Part shown: one piece after another, positions 25,256-35,021 of the stretch
How positions within the stretch are numbered: the first letter of the stretch is position 1
Layout: each line of letters starts with the position of its first letter
From: Desulfocicer sp963675955
GTDB taxonomy: Bacteria > Desulfobacterota > Desulfobacteria > Desulfobacterales > Desulfobacteraceae
Length of the DNA: 64,000 bases
Direction: 5' to 3'
Assembly: GCA_963675955.2 (NCBI GenBank)
Contig: CAXXVR010000007.1
Coordinates: forward strand, 868,001 to 932,000
Program-made: the position numbers and the translations under genes
The notes under the pieces: model-generated
What the model was told of the DNA's origin: nothing
The model's database searches: none
The model's input: the letters and a program-made list of their open reading frames with translations, nothing else

Positions 25256-28150
25256 ATGGAACAACACACCCATGACGGTACTGGCATCGCAACGGATTAC
25301 CACGGGAAAATACTCAAGGGAAACCACAGCCGTAGTCTGAAAGATTATATCAAAGCCACCATTGCCGGTATGAAATCCTTTGAAAGTACCATGGTGCCAG
25401 TCATTCCCTACCTGTCCGCCTGGCAGGAGAAAGAAAATGCCATGTGGTATGAATTTGCAGGACAACGGTTCTGCGAACTTATGGCATGTGGTCCAGATAA
25501 GGTGGCAGCAACCTTCCGCAAAAGCATTCTTGAAAGACGGGTATACAATTACCGGGAAAAGAACAGCGGATGTGTCAATACCCAGACCCTGAAGCAATGG
25601 CAATTGTCCAACTCCCGCAGGGGGCTTCGCAAAGAAGGAGAAAAAAAGGGCCTGGTGGAGGCAGTGTACAAGGTTCAACTCCCCGACGGTTCCATTGCAT
25701 GGCTCAAGGACCAGGCCACAGTGACAGCCTTTAACCCGGATCATATTCATATCTCATCGGGATGCCTGACCCTTGTTACCAAAGAGATGGAGGCAGAAGA
25801 AGAGCTGTTACGCACCCAGAAAAAACTCAAGGAAAACGCCCAGGCCCTGCAACTGGCCCATAAAATCCAGGAAAAAAATACAGAAAAACTTTCCCGGGCC
25901 ATTGAGGCCGTTGAAGCCGCCAGAAAAGATGCGGAAAAGGCCAACCGGGCAAAGAGCGAATTTCTGGCCGTGATCAGCCATGAAATCAGAAATCCCATGA
26001 ACGGCATCATCGGCACCTGCGATCTCATCATGACCGATGCACTCTCCCCCCGGCAGAACGAATACCTTGGCATCATCAAAAGTGCTGCCATTTCTCTTCT
26101 GGGACTGATCAATGATATTCTTGATTTTTCCAAAATTGAAGCCGGGAAACTGGCCTTCATGGAAACGTCATTTGACATACGGGATGTCATTGAGGATGTT
26201 TCTGATCTATTTCTGGAGCTGATATCCAAGAAAAAGCTGGACCTGGTGCTGGATATCCACCCCGATGTTCCCACCAGTGTCATCTCCGATCCCATGCGCC
26301 TGAGACAGGTGCTCATTAATCTGACCTCCAATGCACTGAAGTTCACCGAACAGGGTGAGATCGTTATTGGTGTTGCCCCCTGTATAACCAATGGGTCCCA
26401 TGCCGAACTTGAATTTTTTGTCAGTGACACGGGTATCGGCATTGCACCTGTACATCTGGATAACCTGTTTGACTCCTTTACCCAGGTCAATGATCCAGTA
26501 AAGCAGGAATCTGGGGGTACGGGGCTGGGCCTTGCCATCTCCCGGCAGATCGTCACCATGATGGACGGCAGCATATGGGTTGAGAGCACCCCGGCCAAGG
26601 GCAGTACCTTTTATTTCAAGGCCCCGTTTAAATGTGCTGAAACAAACCCGGCAGATGCCCTGGCAATCCCCCGGGATTTCAGACAATACAAGGCTCTAAT
26701 TGGCGCAAAGAAGGGCACCGGTCGGCAGGTACTCCAACGTCTCCTTGACACCTGGGGATTCAAAGTATCCCTGGCCGGTTCCGGAATGCAGGCCCTTGAA
26801 ATCCTGTCCGGTAAAGAGCAACCCTTTGAACTGATTCTCATGGACATGAACCTGGACGATCTGGCCGATGCAGATATCCGCACTAAATTAAAAGCCATTT
26901 CCCGCGAATCTATTTTTATTTCCATCACCCGCATGGGCATAAAAGAGGAGGGCCTGCGGGCAGTGGATCTTGGTATCACAAGCTCATTGACCAAACCCGT
27001 TAAAGAATCACTGCTGCTTGAAACCATCAAAAAAAGATTTGGATTTTCCCCCAAGGCCCCTGATGTAAAAAAAGATCCTGCCCCAACCGGAGAACGTTTT
27101 TTAAATACCAGAGTGCTCATTGTGGAAGACAATACAATCAATCTGAAAGTCGGTTCAGAAATGCTGCGACTTGCAGGCGTGGACGTGGAAACTGCCCGGA
27201 ACGGCATTGAAGCCGTTGAAAAGGTACAGCACACCGCCTATGATGCAGTGCTCATTGATATCCAGATGCCACTGCTGGACGGCATTGAAGCCTCCCGCAT
27301 TATCCGTCAGCAGTTTTCCAGCCGGGATCTGCCCATCATAGCCATGAGTGCCCATGCCAAATCCATAAAATGGAAAGCCTGTGTGGACGCAGGCATCAAC
27401 GACTATATTCTAAAGCCATTTAACAAAGAGGCCCTGTTAACTGTTCTGAAAAATCAGCTGGGCTACCGCCATGGCATAATGCCCCCTGAACTTCCCCGGC
27501 AAACCTCACCCCCCCGGAGCATGCCGGAAACAAAAGCATCGACCTCCTTTCCCGGACTCAACATCCAGGAGGGCATTGAACGCCTGGGGGGCAGCAAAAA
27601 AATTTTTGCAGATATTTTATCTGATTTCTGTGAGGAACATGCCACGTTCCACAAGGCACTGAAAGGGCTACTTGAAAACCGTGACTTCAAAGGTGCTGCC
27701 ACCCTGGCACATTCCATCAAGGGAGCTGCCGGAAACATTTCCGCCCCACACCTGTTTGAAGCCGCAAAGGCCTTGGAACTGGCCTGCTGGGACGAAAAAG
27801 GAATGGAGATTGAAACCTTATTGCCTCCGACAAAGAGGGCCTTTGATGAGGTATGCAAGGGTGCCCGGAAATTTTTTGTCCACATTCAACAAAAAGAAAA
27901 TACCGATAATCCAGACCATCAGGAATCTCAATCCACCCCCCAGACACTTTTACCACAGATGCACTCATTGCTGGACAGCCTGGACAGCTTTGACCCTATC
28001 CAGTCTGAAACCCTGGCAGCTGAAATCCAGCCATTGATGCCTGAAACTGCACAGACAGACATGGCATGCCTTGCAAAGTATATTAAAAATTACCAGTTTG
28101 ATGATGCCCGTAAAATTTTAGAAGCGCTCATGGCTCCCCTGGAGTCTTAA
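25256..28150 (+). CDS. Hybrid sensor histidine kinase with two receivers and HPt domain
   Basis: About 964 residues from the ATG at 25256. Alternative starts lie at 25199 and 25217, the earlier ones overlapping the preceding gene. Order: PAS-like N-terminus; coiled coil; HisKA (FLAVISHEIRNPMNGIIG); HATPase (NLTSNALKFTEQGEI, GTGLGLAISRQIV); a first receiver (LILMDMNLDD) with weak conservation; a second, canonical receiver (AVLIDIQMPLLDG, YILKPFN); and an HPt domain (AHSIKGAAGN). This BarA/TorS-like layout supports a complete intramolecular relay that could pass phosphate to the adjacent receivers. No transmembrane segment is visible, so sensing is likely cytoplasmic. Confidence 0.88.
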   Translation: MEQHTHDGTGIATDYHGKILKGNHSRSLKDYIKATIAGMKSFESTMVPVIPYLSAWQEKENAMWYEFAGQRFCELMACGPDKVAATFRKSILERRVYNYREKNSGCVNTQTLKQWQLSNSRRGLRKEGEKKGLVEAVYKVQLPDGSIAWLKDQATVTAFNPDHIHISSGCLTLVTKEMEAEEELLRTQKKLKENAQALQLAHKIQEKNTEKLSRAIEAVEAARKDAEKANRAKSEFLAVISHEIRNPMNGIIGTCDLIMTDALSPRQNEYLGIIKSAAISLLGLINDILDFSKIEAGKLAFMETSFDIRDVIEDVSDLFLELISKKKLDLVLDIHPDVPTSVISDPMRLRQVLINLTSNALKFTEQGEIVIGVAPCITNGSHAELEFFVSDTGIGIAPVHLDNLFDSFTQVNDPVKQESGGTGLGLAISRQIVTMMDGSIWVESTPAKGSTFYFKAPFKCAETNPADALAIPRDFRQYKALIGAKKGTGRQVLQRLLDTWGFKVSLAGSGMQALEILSGKEQPFELILMDMNLDDLADADIRTKLKAISRESIFISITRMGIKEEGLRAVDLGITSSLTKPVKESLLLETIKKRFGFSPKAPDVKKDPAPTGERFLNTRVLIVEDNTINLKVGSEMLRLAGVDVETARNGIEAVEKVQHTAYDAVLIDIQMPLLDGIEASRIIRQQFSSRDLPIIAMSAHAKSIKWKACVDAGINDYILKPFNKEALLTVLKNQLGYRHGIMPPELPRQTSPPRSMPETKASTSFPGLNIQEGIERLGGSKKIFADILSDFCEEHATFHKALKGLLENRDFKGAATLAHSIKGAAGNISAPHLFEAAKALELACWDEKGMEIETLLPPTKRAFDEVCKGARKFFVHIQQKENTDNPDHQESQSTPQTLLPQMHSLLDSLDSFDPIQSETLAAEIQPLMPETAQTDMACLAKYIKNYQFDDARKILEALMAPLES

Positions 28151-28161
28151 GGATTTAATCC

Positions 28162-29214
28162 ATGAAAACCATTAATGACTGCACCATCCTTGTGGTGGAC
28201 GACACCAAAGCCAATGTGGCGGTGCTTGTTCAGGCCTTAAAAGAAACCTATAAACTGGGAGTTACCCTCAATGGAGAGGATGCCATAAAGTTTACCCAGG
28301 AGAAAAAGCCGGACCTGATTCTGCTTGATATTGTCATGCCCGGCACCGACGGACTTGAGGTGTGCCGAAGGCTAAAAGCAATGCCGGATACCAGAGATAT
28401 CCCTATTATTTTTATCACCGCCATGGACGATCTGAGCCATAAAACCAAGGGATTTGATTTTGGTGCCGTGGATTACATCACCAAACCCTTTGATATCACC
28501 GAGGTAAAGGCCCGGGTGAAAACCCATCTTACCCTGAAGCTGGCCCAGGAGGCCCTTAAGAATCAGAATGTAATCCTGGAGGAGATGGTCCGGGAACGGA
28601 CTCTGGAGTTGAGAAAAGCCCAGATTGAAGTCATCAGCCGCCTGGGAAAAGCAGCGGAATACCGGGATCAGGACACTGGCACCCATATCAACCGCATGAG
28701 CAAATACTGCCGCATTATGGGCAAGGCACTGGGACTGTCCCGGGAGGAATACGACCGCCTGGATCTGGCATCCACCATGCACGATGTGGGCAAAATCGGC
28801 ATCTCGGACAATATTTTATTAAAACCGGGCAAGCTGGATGTGGAAGAATGGAAATCCATGAGAAGTCATACCCGCATTGGCGAACAGTTACTGTCCGGTG
28901 GTTCCTCCCAGCTGCTGGAGGTAGCCCGCATCATCGCCATGACCCACCATGAAAAATGGGACGGCACCGGTTATCATCAGCAGCTAAAGGGCAAGGAGAT
29001 TCCCCTGGCTGGCAGAATCACCTGTATCTGCGATGTGTTTGACGCCCTGATATCCCGGCGGCCCTACAAAGAACCCTGGCCCGTGGAAAAGGCCATGGCG
29101 GAAATCAAACGGGGAAGAGGCGTTTTCTTTGACCCGGAACTGGTGGACCTCTTTGTCTCCCTGGAACCGGAGATCCTCAAAATCGTAGAAGCCCACCAGG
29201 ATGAAATCATGTAG
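28162..29214 (+). CDS. Response regulator with HD-GYP phosphodiesterase domain
   Basis: A 350-residue protein. Receiver at 1-125 (phosphoacceptor in LILLDIVMPGTDGLEV), then a helical linker, then HD-GYP at about 160-345. The domain shows DTGTHINRMSKYC, MHDVGKIGISDNIL and HHEKWDGTGYH, where the usual GYP tripeptide reads GYH, followed by IPLAGRITCICDVFDAL. Such RpfG-like proteins hydrolyse cyclic di-GMP when phosphorylated. It is 11 bp downstream of the hybrid kinase and the likely output of the four-gene cluster. The stop codon is TAG, followed in frame by about 27 sense codons. Confidence 0.9.
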   Translation: MKTINDCTILVVDDTKANVAVLVQALKETYKLGVTLNGEDAIKFTQEKKPDLILLDIVMPGTDGLEVCRRLKAMPDTRDIPIIFITAMDDLSHKTKGFDFGAVDYITKPFDITEVKARVKTHLTLKLAQEALKNQNVILEEMVRERTLELRKAQIEVISRLGKAAEYRDQDTGTHINRMSKYCRIMGKALGLSREEYDRLDLASTMHDVGKIGISDNILLKPGKLDVEEWKSMRSHTRIGEQLLSGGSSQLLEVARIIAMTHHEKWDGTGYHQQLKGKEIPLAGRITCICDVFDALISRRPYKEPWPVEKAMAEIKRGRGVFFDPELVDLFVSLEPEILKIVEAHQDEIM

Positions 29215-29231
29215 CCCATATCGGAGAGAGG

Positions 29232-30647
29232 TCAGCAGACCCGGGGGGTCATGCTCTCAGCTGTGCTGATCTCAATATATGATGCCCCGTGATCACATCC
29301 AAAATGTCCGGCCAGAACGGTGATAAGATCCTCTGAATCAAATTTACCCTCCTCCACCAGACGCTGGATGGCCTTTTGAATGGGATTGGCATTAAAATCT
29401 CGACGCTCAATAAAATCGGGAAACACCCCGAAGGAAAGGGCCATTACCCGCATGACCTGCTCATCATAGAGCTGGGCATAAATGGGATTATCCCCCCGAT
29501 AGGCGGCAATGGACAAGATGGTCCGACCGGAAATGGAATCGGCCACAATGGCCCGGGTGTTCAGGCGCATGGAGGCCTTCACCGCTGATTTGGCCAGATA
29601 AGCTGTCACCTTGTTTTCCAGCAGATAGGGGGTATCCAGAAACGAACTGCGATCGGCCTCCACCTCCCTGGCAATGCGGGCCATAGTCTGCACCGCTTCC
29701 AGGGGATAACGCCCACTGGCCGTCTCCCCGGACAGCATCAGGGCATCGGCGTGGTCCAGGCAGGCGTTGGCCACATCGGAAACCTCGGCCCTTGTGGGAC
29801 GTGGTGAATGAATCATGGAGTGAAGCATCTGCGTGGCCACAATCACCGGACAATGACGGCTTATGCAGGTTTTAATCATCTTTTTCTGAATCAGGGGAAT
29901 TTGTTCAGCTGGGATTTCCACTGCCAGATCCCCCCGGGCGATCATTACCCCATAGGCCACCTCCAGGATTTCCTCCAGGTGATCCACTCCCTCCCGGTTT
30001 TCAATTTTGGCAATTATCTTTATGGGACTTTTTTTCTCATCAAGAATCTTCTGCACGGCCAGGACATCTTCCCTGTTGCGCACAAAGGAATGGGCAATGA
30101 AGTCCAGATTCTGATCTGCGGCAAACCGGATAAAATCCTTATCTTTCTGACTCAGGGCCGGTAATTTGACGTGCACAGACGGGATATTTACACTTTTTTT
30201 CCCCTGAATCATCCCGTCGTTTTCCACCTTGCAGTAAAGAAACCTCTCATCCTTTTCCATCACTGTCAACGCCACATCCCCGTCATCAATGAGGACAGAG
30301 CTTCCCACCGGCACATCATGGACAAAATTGCCATGGGAGACGCAGATGGTTTCCCCCATGCATTGACATTCGGGATCACCCTTGATGCGGACCCTGTCCC
30401 CATAGCTGACCTTCAGGGAATTTTTAGAGGCACAGGTGCGAATCTCCGGCCCCTTGGTGTCCAGGAGAATGGCAATTTTGTTTGAAACCTGCCGAACAGC
30501 GGTGATGACCTTCATGGCACTTTCATGGGTCATGTGGGCGGTATTAAGGCGTACAACATCCATGCCCGCCTGGTGAAGGGTCTTTAAAAAATCAGGCTGA
30601 CAGTTAAGATCGGATATGGTGGCCACAATTTTTGTTTTTCTTGGCAT
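29232..30647 (-). CDS. pyk: Pyruvate kinase
   Basis: A 471-residue glycolytic enzyme converting phosphoenolpyruvate and ADP to pyruvate and ATP. Typical segments are TKIVATISDLNCQPDFL, LLDTKGPEIRTC, KIIAKIENREGVDHLEEI, VMIARGDLAVEIP and SGETASGRYPLEAVQ. The common TRAEATDVANAV motif appears as TRAEVSDVANACLD. Length is usual for a bacterial type II enzyme. The C-terminal allosteric domain is present. GGGGGAA precedes the ATG. The gene stands alone, convergent with the signalling cluster. Confidence 0.95.
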   Translation of the reverse strand: MPRKTKIVATISDLNCQPDFLKTLHQAGMDVVRLNTAHMTHESAMKVITAVRQVSNKIAILLDTKGPEIRTCASKNSLKVSYGDRVRIKGDPECQCMGETICVSHGNFVHDVPVGSSVLIDDGDVALTVMEKDERFLYCKVENDGMIQGKKSVNIPSVHVKLPALSQKDKDFIRFAADQNLDFIAHSFVRNREDVLAVQKILDEKKSPIKIIAKIENREGVDHLEEILEVAYGVMIARGDLAVEIPAEQIPLIQKKMIKTCISRHCPVIVATQMLHSMIHSPRPTRAEVSDVANACLDHADALMLSGETASGRYPLEAVQTMARIAREVEADRSSFLDTPYLLENKVTAYLAKSAVKASMRLNTRAIVADSISGRTILSIAAYRGDNPIYAQLYDEQVMRVMALSFGVFPDFIERRDFNANPIQKAIQRLVEEGKFDSEDLITVLAGHFGCDHGASYIEISTAESMTPRVC

Positions 30648-30832
30648 AATGTTCCCCCTGAATCGCTTTTAATTGTTACAGACACTCTACAGCACCGTGA
30701 AGAGTTGTTGTGAGCAAACCCCACCGTTGCCGCTGAGGGTGGAAACAGTATAGCCGAACAGGAAGGATGTGTGTACAAAATAATTGAGCCTGCCCCCCAG
30801 CCCATAGTAACTGAGGTCAGGCCCGAAAATTG

Positions 30833-31342
30833 TTACGCAGTGACATCAAAATCATCCGTCCGGGATGACAGATAGTCCACCAGCTGTGCCAGCATATCCT
30901 GATTGTCATCAGAGCCTGTTGAAACTTGTCCTGATTGAGCTTCATAGGCCGCTGCCACCTGACTTGAAGGGGGTGGCGGGGGCTGAAAACCGGCTTCATC
31001 AAGAACGGATTTTAATTCTGCGCCGTTGAGTGCACCATCGCCATCCACATCAAAATCCTCAAAACTGCTGGTTAACTCATTACCGGTTACCTCTTTGATC
31101 CCTTCAAGCAGCGCATCATATTCAGACGAAGAGATGGCATTATCGGTATCCGAATCCACTGCGGAAAAAAGGCCAAGGGGATCTTGAACGGATGAGGCTG
31201 CAGCCCCCTGGTCCGACGGGGGGGGCGGTGGTGGTGGTGCACCCTGGGCTTGTTGCGTTCCCTGGGAAGAGGTGGCTCCATTTTGATAACTCACAGAAAT
31301 CATGTTAACAAGATTACTTGCGCTTCCAATACTTCCAACCAT
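30833..31342 (-). CDS. EF-hand calcium-binding protein
   Basis: A 169-residue protein with two canonical 12-residue EF-hand loops: DSDTDNAISSSE and DVDGDGALNGAE. The loops lie between low-complexity segments rich in Pro, Gln, Ala and Ser (a run of prolines near residues 33-40, another near 122). There is no classical signal peptide. Similar Pro-rich low-complexity stretches occur in the Tat flavoprotein at 35022, suggesting shared cellular context. It is separated from the small secreted protein by 74 bp on the same strand, and may belong to the regulon of the two-component system next door. AAAGGAG upstream of ATG. Confidence 0.8.
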   Translation of the reverse strand: MVGSIGSASNLVNMISVSYQNGATSSQGTQQAQGAPPPPPPPSDQGAAASSVQDPLGLFSAVDSDTDNAISSSEYDALLEGIKEVTGNELTSSFEDFDVDGDGALNGAELKSVLDEAGFQPPPPPSSQVAAAYEAQSGQVSTGSDDNQDMLAQLVDYLSSRTDDFDVTA

Positions 31343-31416
31343 GCCTTGTCTCCTTTGTTATTTTTTGCCGTTTATTTTAAAAAAACGGACTCAGATATTC
31401 TTCAGATCACCCGGGA

Positions 31417-31716
31417 TTATTCATTGTTCATATCTGCTGAATCTCTCTCTCCAGCCCCATTCCGGGGCGGATTATCCGGACGAAGCACCAGGCGATCGCC
31501 TTCCTTTTCACAGGTACCTGTGACAATATCCCCGCGGGGACTTTCAAACTGAGCCGTGTCTCCGGCTTCTTTGCATTCACACGCCGTGTATGCCTCGGGG
31601 GGCGGACCCTGATGTCTGCCCCGGGGCCGCTGGGTTTCAGAATCCGATCCAGAGGCAACGGCAACGCAGATGCCAAGGACAACCATGGTCATGATGATTT
31701 TTTTCATGATTTTCAT
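31417..31716 (-). CDS. Small secreted Cys-containing protein of unknown function
   Basis: A 99-residue protein with an N-terminal signal peptide (KKIIMTMVVLGICVAVASG). The mature part is polar and contains three cysteines (ACECKE, GTCEKEG) and PRGRHQGPPPEAYTA. The layout of a short Gln/Pro/Gly region followed by a Cys-spaced domain recalls small periplasmic proteins next to CpxR-like regulators, but I cannot name a family. AGGAG at 7 bases supports the ATG. Its upstream region holds the phased direct-repeat operator shared with the divergent response-regulator gene. Confidence 0.65.
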   Translation of the reverse strand: MKIMKKIIMTMVVLGICVAVASGSDSETQRPRGRHQGPPPEAYTACECKEAGDTAQFESPRGDIVTGTCEKEGDRLVLRPDNPPRNGAGERDSADMNNE

Positions 31717-31776
31717 ACGGTATTCTCCTGTTTTACTTTATATTTTTTCTGTTATTTTTTAAATATATCCCCGGCA

Positions 31777-31826
31777 TGTAAAGATAATTTGTTGTTCATG
31801 GACAAAATTGTAAAGATTTTGTAAAG
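31777..31826. promoter_or_regulatory. Three-site direct-repeat operator (copy 1)
   Basis: TGTAAAG occurs at 31777, 31809 and 31820, with offsets of 32 and 11 bp. The same three sites with the same offsets occur at 37166, 37198 and 37209. Direct repeats phased by one helical turn are how OmpR-family regulators bind, and GTAAA repeats match the CpxR consensus. It lies between the divergent small secreted protein and response-regulator genes. The remainder of this 350-bp gap shows only an AT-rich stretch and a short tandem of GGGTACT-like repeats near 31950. Confidence 0.75.
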
Positions 31827-32066
31827 TTGGAATTTAAAACAAACCGACCTTCCCGGGCTGGATCGAATGGCCATCGGGGCAGCATCATGCCATTTTCAGA
31901 CTTTGTTGTGTTCGCTTACATGAAAAAACAGGTGCTGGGATTATGGGTGCTGGGTACTGGGTACTGGGGTTATCGGGTCAGGGGGTGTTAACGCACCTTG
32001 TTTTAAAACTTTTGTTGTGGCAGATGCTTGCCGCCATGTGGGTTACGGATAAGGGGTGAAGAAAAT

Positions 32067-32798
32067 ATGAATCCTGGGGAAACCATTTCCACAAACATCC
32101 AAATTTTAATTGTGGATGATGACAAAAAACTGTGCCGGCTTGTGATGGACTATCTGTCCCCCATGGGCTACGATGTAGCTGCTGCCCACGACGGTATAAA
32201 AGGCCTGGAGATGCTTACAAACGGTGACTTCCAGGCGGTGATACTGGATGTCATGATGCCGAAAATGGACGGGTTTGAAATGCTCAAACAATTGCGTAGA
32301 CAATCCGACATCCCCGTTTTAATGCTCACGGCAAGAGCTGAAGAAACCGACAGAATCGTCGGGCTTGAAATGGGGGCCGATGATTATTTGCCCAAAACCT
32401 TTTCCTCCCGGGAACTCCTGGCAAGACTTCGGGCGGTCACCCGAAGATATCATCCGACGGTCAACAGCACAACAGAAGCCCGGAACCAGGACAAGGTCTT
32501 GAAAATGGGAGATCTGGAAATTTACCTGGACGCTCGTACGGCATACCTGTGTGAAAAGCCATTAAATCTCACCCCACTGGAGTATGATCTCTTGATCACC
32601 CTGGCAAAAGCCCCGGCCCGGGTTTTATCACGGGATCAGCTGCTTGATGCCGTGGCGGGAAGAAACTATGATGTGTTTGACCGATCCGTGGATGTTCACA
32701 TCTCATCTTTGCGCCGCAAGCTCGGAGAAAGCCCCCGCAATCCCAGATTCATTCAAACGGTGCGCACGGTGGGGTACATGTTCAATGATCCAGGGTAG
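32067..32798 (+). CDS. OmpR/CpxR-type response regulator
   Basis: A 243-residue regulator starting at the ATG at 32067; an upstream in-frame start lacks a ribosome site. Receiver 10-125 with phosphoacceptor in AVILDVMMPKMDGFE and the Lys of LPKTFSSREL; winged-helix DNA-binding domain 145-240 (LNLTPLEYDLLITLAKAP, VDVHISSLRRKLGE, FIQTVRTVGYMF). Its promoter region has phased TGTAAAG repeats, the expected type of site for this family, so autoregulation is likely. The presumed partner kinase is at 37302, beyond three minus-strand genes. Stop codon TAG. Confidence 0.92.
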   Translation: MNPGETISTNIQILIVDDDKKLCRLVMDYLSPMGYDVAAAHDGIKGLEMLTNGDFQAVILDVMMPKMDGFEMLKQLRRQSDIPVLMLTARAEETDRIVGLEMGADDYLPKTFSSRELLARLRAVTRRYHPTVNSTTEARNQDKVLKMGDLEIYLDARTAYLCEKPLNLTPLEYDLLITLAKAPARVLSRDQLLDAVAGRNYDVFDRSVDVHISSLRRKLGESPRNPRFIQTVRTVGYMFNDPG

Positions 32799-32822
32799 CA
32801 CACCCTTTATTCACCCCCACCA

Positions 32823-34955
32823 TCAAAGGGGCAGCGGCAAAAGCAGTGGTGTTGACGTGTCATCCACATCCCCATCTCCCGTGGTACTGGTATTACCCGA
32901 AATAATGGTGTCTGTTGCATCATAGCTGCCCTGGTAATCCAGGGCGATACCCCCACCACCGGTTTCCGCACTGTTATCGGTGAGGGTTGACCCGAAAAGG
33001 TGAACGCTCCCCTCATAAACGGCAAAGGCCCCCCCACGATTCCAGCTGATGTTATACTGGAACTGACAATCATCAAACCAGGCGTTGATGGCAGACAGCT
33101 GGGAGGAGTTGTTGTCCACATAAACCGCCCCGCCATTGCCCACCGCCGTGTTCAAAGAAAAATCACAATTGCTGAAACTGGGCCAGGCCCCATAGTCAAT
33201 GTAAACGGCACCTCCCCGATCGCTGGCAGCATTCCCCTTAAAAATACTACCCTCCACCCAGGCACCGGTTTCCCGGGTGTCCGGGCCGGTGCGGAAAAGA
33301 ATCCCGGCACCCCGTTGGGCCGTATTGGATTCAATGGTACAGTTGGTAATGATGGGAGCACTGCCATTAGTTATTTCTCGGTCCGTACCCTGTGTGGGCA
33401 TGTAGGTCCCGGCGGCGATCCAGATCTGGGAACCCGAAGGGGCAATGGCCAGGGCATCTTGCAGATCACTGTATGCCGTTGCCCAGGATGACCCATCTCC
33501 GCTCCCGTCTGCGGCACCATTAACATAAAAAATGGTGCTGTAACCGGCAACAATTGAAATATCATAGGAATGGTTCATATAAGTGGCATTGGCGTCTGCT
33601 CCAAAGGTGGCAAGCCAGGCATCGGCATTCACCTCCCGATCCGGATGCCAGCCCCGGGTGGTATCCAGGGTGGCATAGGAGTTCATATCCACATAGGCTG
33701 ACACAATATGGGTACCATCCACGGTTTCAATGATGGAGGTATCGTCAAAGGTGGCGCTATCATCATGCCAGTTACTGATGGAAGTGGAAGAAGATTCACT
33801 GCTGTTGCCCACAACCAGACTGTTGTACAGATGAACTTCATTGCCAATGAACTTAAAGCCCGTTTCCATCTCCCCCATGTATGTGCCCTGATACAGGGCT
33901 GCACCCAGGTCATAGGCAATATTATTGACAAAGGTGCAATAGACCAGGCGGTGGGAGGAGCTGCCGTCGGCCACCAGAGCGGCCCCGCGCTGGGCACTGT
34001 TTTCCGCAAAAAGAACGTTGATAAAATAAGAGGGGGACCCCATGTCATTGTAAACGGCCCCACCCTTTGCATCACAATGGTTGTTTTTAAATTGACAATT
34101 TACGTAGGTGGGGGTGGTGAAAAAGTCCGAGTTCACGGCACCACCTCGACCGGTGGCAGAATTTTCTTCAAACACACAATTTTCAAACCAGGGAGAATCC
34201 CCAATAATGGTTTCTTCTCCGGGATTCCAGGTCTGGGTGACCATGTTGTAAACGGCTCCGCCTTTACCTGCTGCATTATTTCTAAAAGTACAATTTCGAG
34301 TGACAGTGGACGCATGAACATTAAGCAAGCCTCCTCCGGCACTGGACTTTATGTCCGTCACGATCCTCAGAATCTCTGCATCTGCGTCATCGGTTTCAAT
34401 AAGACAACCGGAACCATCGTTGGGAAAATCTGCATTTCCATCCACAATGGTAAATCCATCCAGGGTTGCCCCATTGGCCCCAACCACCACATGATAAGCA
34501 TTGTCCGAAGATTCATTCAAGGCCCCGATATCACCGGAGAGAATGGTTTCATTAACCTGCCAGTCACGATCCAGAAATGCAGATTCCGTTCCCTTGAACC
34601 CGCCGTAAACAGCCACCCCGGGTACCAGATTAAAACTTTTATCCCGGTTGCTGTCTGTGGTGGGATAATAGGTACCCTGGGCCACCCAGATATCTTCACC
34701 GGACTGAGCCACCCGCAATGCAGTTGTCAGGCTGGTGTAGGCCCTGGCCCAGGATTGTCCATTTTCCACCCCGGAATCATTGCTGGCATTGACGTAAATA
34801 ACCCCTGCCAGCCCCTCTGTAATTTCCCCATTGGCGGTATCATTATCTCCCTTACAACCAAAGAAAATGGAACCACTTACGGTAAGGCTTACCAGCATCA
34901 AGGAACAAATAATCAACTTATCCGGCCATTGTTTCACCTTTTTTAATTTTATCAT
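32823..34955 (-). CDS. Right-handed beta-helix lipoprotein (polymorphic-membrane-protein-like repeats)
   Basis: About 710 residues from the ATG at 34955 (AAAGGA upstream). The N-terminus is a signal sequence ending in a lipobox-like SIFFGCKGD. The rest is a parallel beta-helix: repeats such as YVNASNDSGVENGQSWARAY and its second copy FYVNGAADGSGDGSSWATAY, many CxFxxNxA/GGAVY units (FRNNAAGKGGAVYN, FEENSATGRGGAVN, FKNNHCDAKGGAVYN). This is typical of surface-exposed or secreted adhesin/polysaccharide-related proteins in anaerobes. It lies 66 bp after the Tat flavoprotein on the same strand, an unusual partner, and may be co-transcribed with it. Confidence 0.8.
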   Translation of the reverse strand: MIKLKKVKQWPDKLIICSLMLVSLTVSGSIFFGCKGDNDTANGEITEGLAGVIYVNASNDSGVENGQSWARAYTSLTTALRVAQSGEDIWVAQGTYYPTTDSNRDKSFNLVPGVAVYGGFKGTESAFLDRDWQVNETILSGDIGALNESSDNAYHVVVGANGATLDGFTIVDGNADFPNDGSGCLIETDDADAEILRIVTDIKSSAGGGLLNVHASTVTRNCTFRNNAAGKGGAVYNMVTQTWNPGEETIIGDSPWFENCVFEENSATGRGGAVNSDFFTTPTYVNCQFKNNHCDAKGGAVYNDMGSPSYFINVLFAENSAQRGAALVADGSSSHRLVYCTFVNNIAYDLGAALYQGTYMGEMETGFKFIGNEVHLYNSLVVGNSSESSSTSISNWHDDSATFDDTSIIETVDGTHIVSAYVDMNSYATLDTTRGWHPDREVNADAWLATFGADANATYMNHSYDISIVAGYSTIFYVNGAADGSGDGSSWATAYSDLQDALAIAPSGSQIWIAAGTYMPTQGTDREITNGSAPIITNCTIESNTAQRGAGILFRTGPDTRETGAWVEGSIFKGNAASDRGGAVYIDYGAWPSFSNCDFSLNTAVGNGGAVYVDNNSSQLSAINAWFDDCQFQYNISWNRGGAFAVYEGSVHLFGSTLTDNSAETGGGGIALDYQGSYDATDTIISGNTSTTGDGDVDDTSTPLLLPLPL

Positions 34956-35021
34956 ATGACGTGTGTCCTTTTCTTCGATGAGCCTGCTTCCGGAGTCACT
35001 CACAACATCTCCTGATAATTA

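Noticed and set aside
33708..34946. A 412-codon open frame on the plus strand
   Set aside because: It lies wholly antisense to the repetitive beta-helix gene; absence of stops follows from the repeat composition of that gene.
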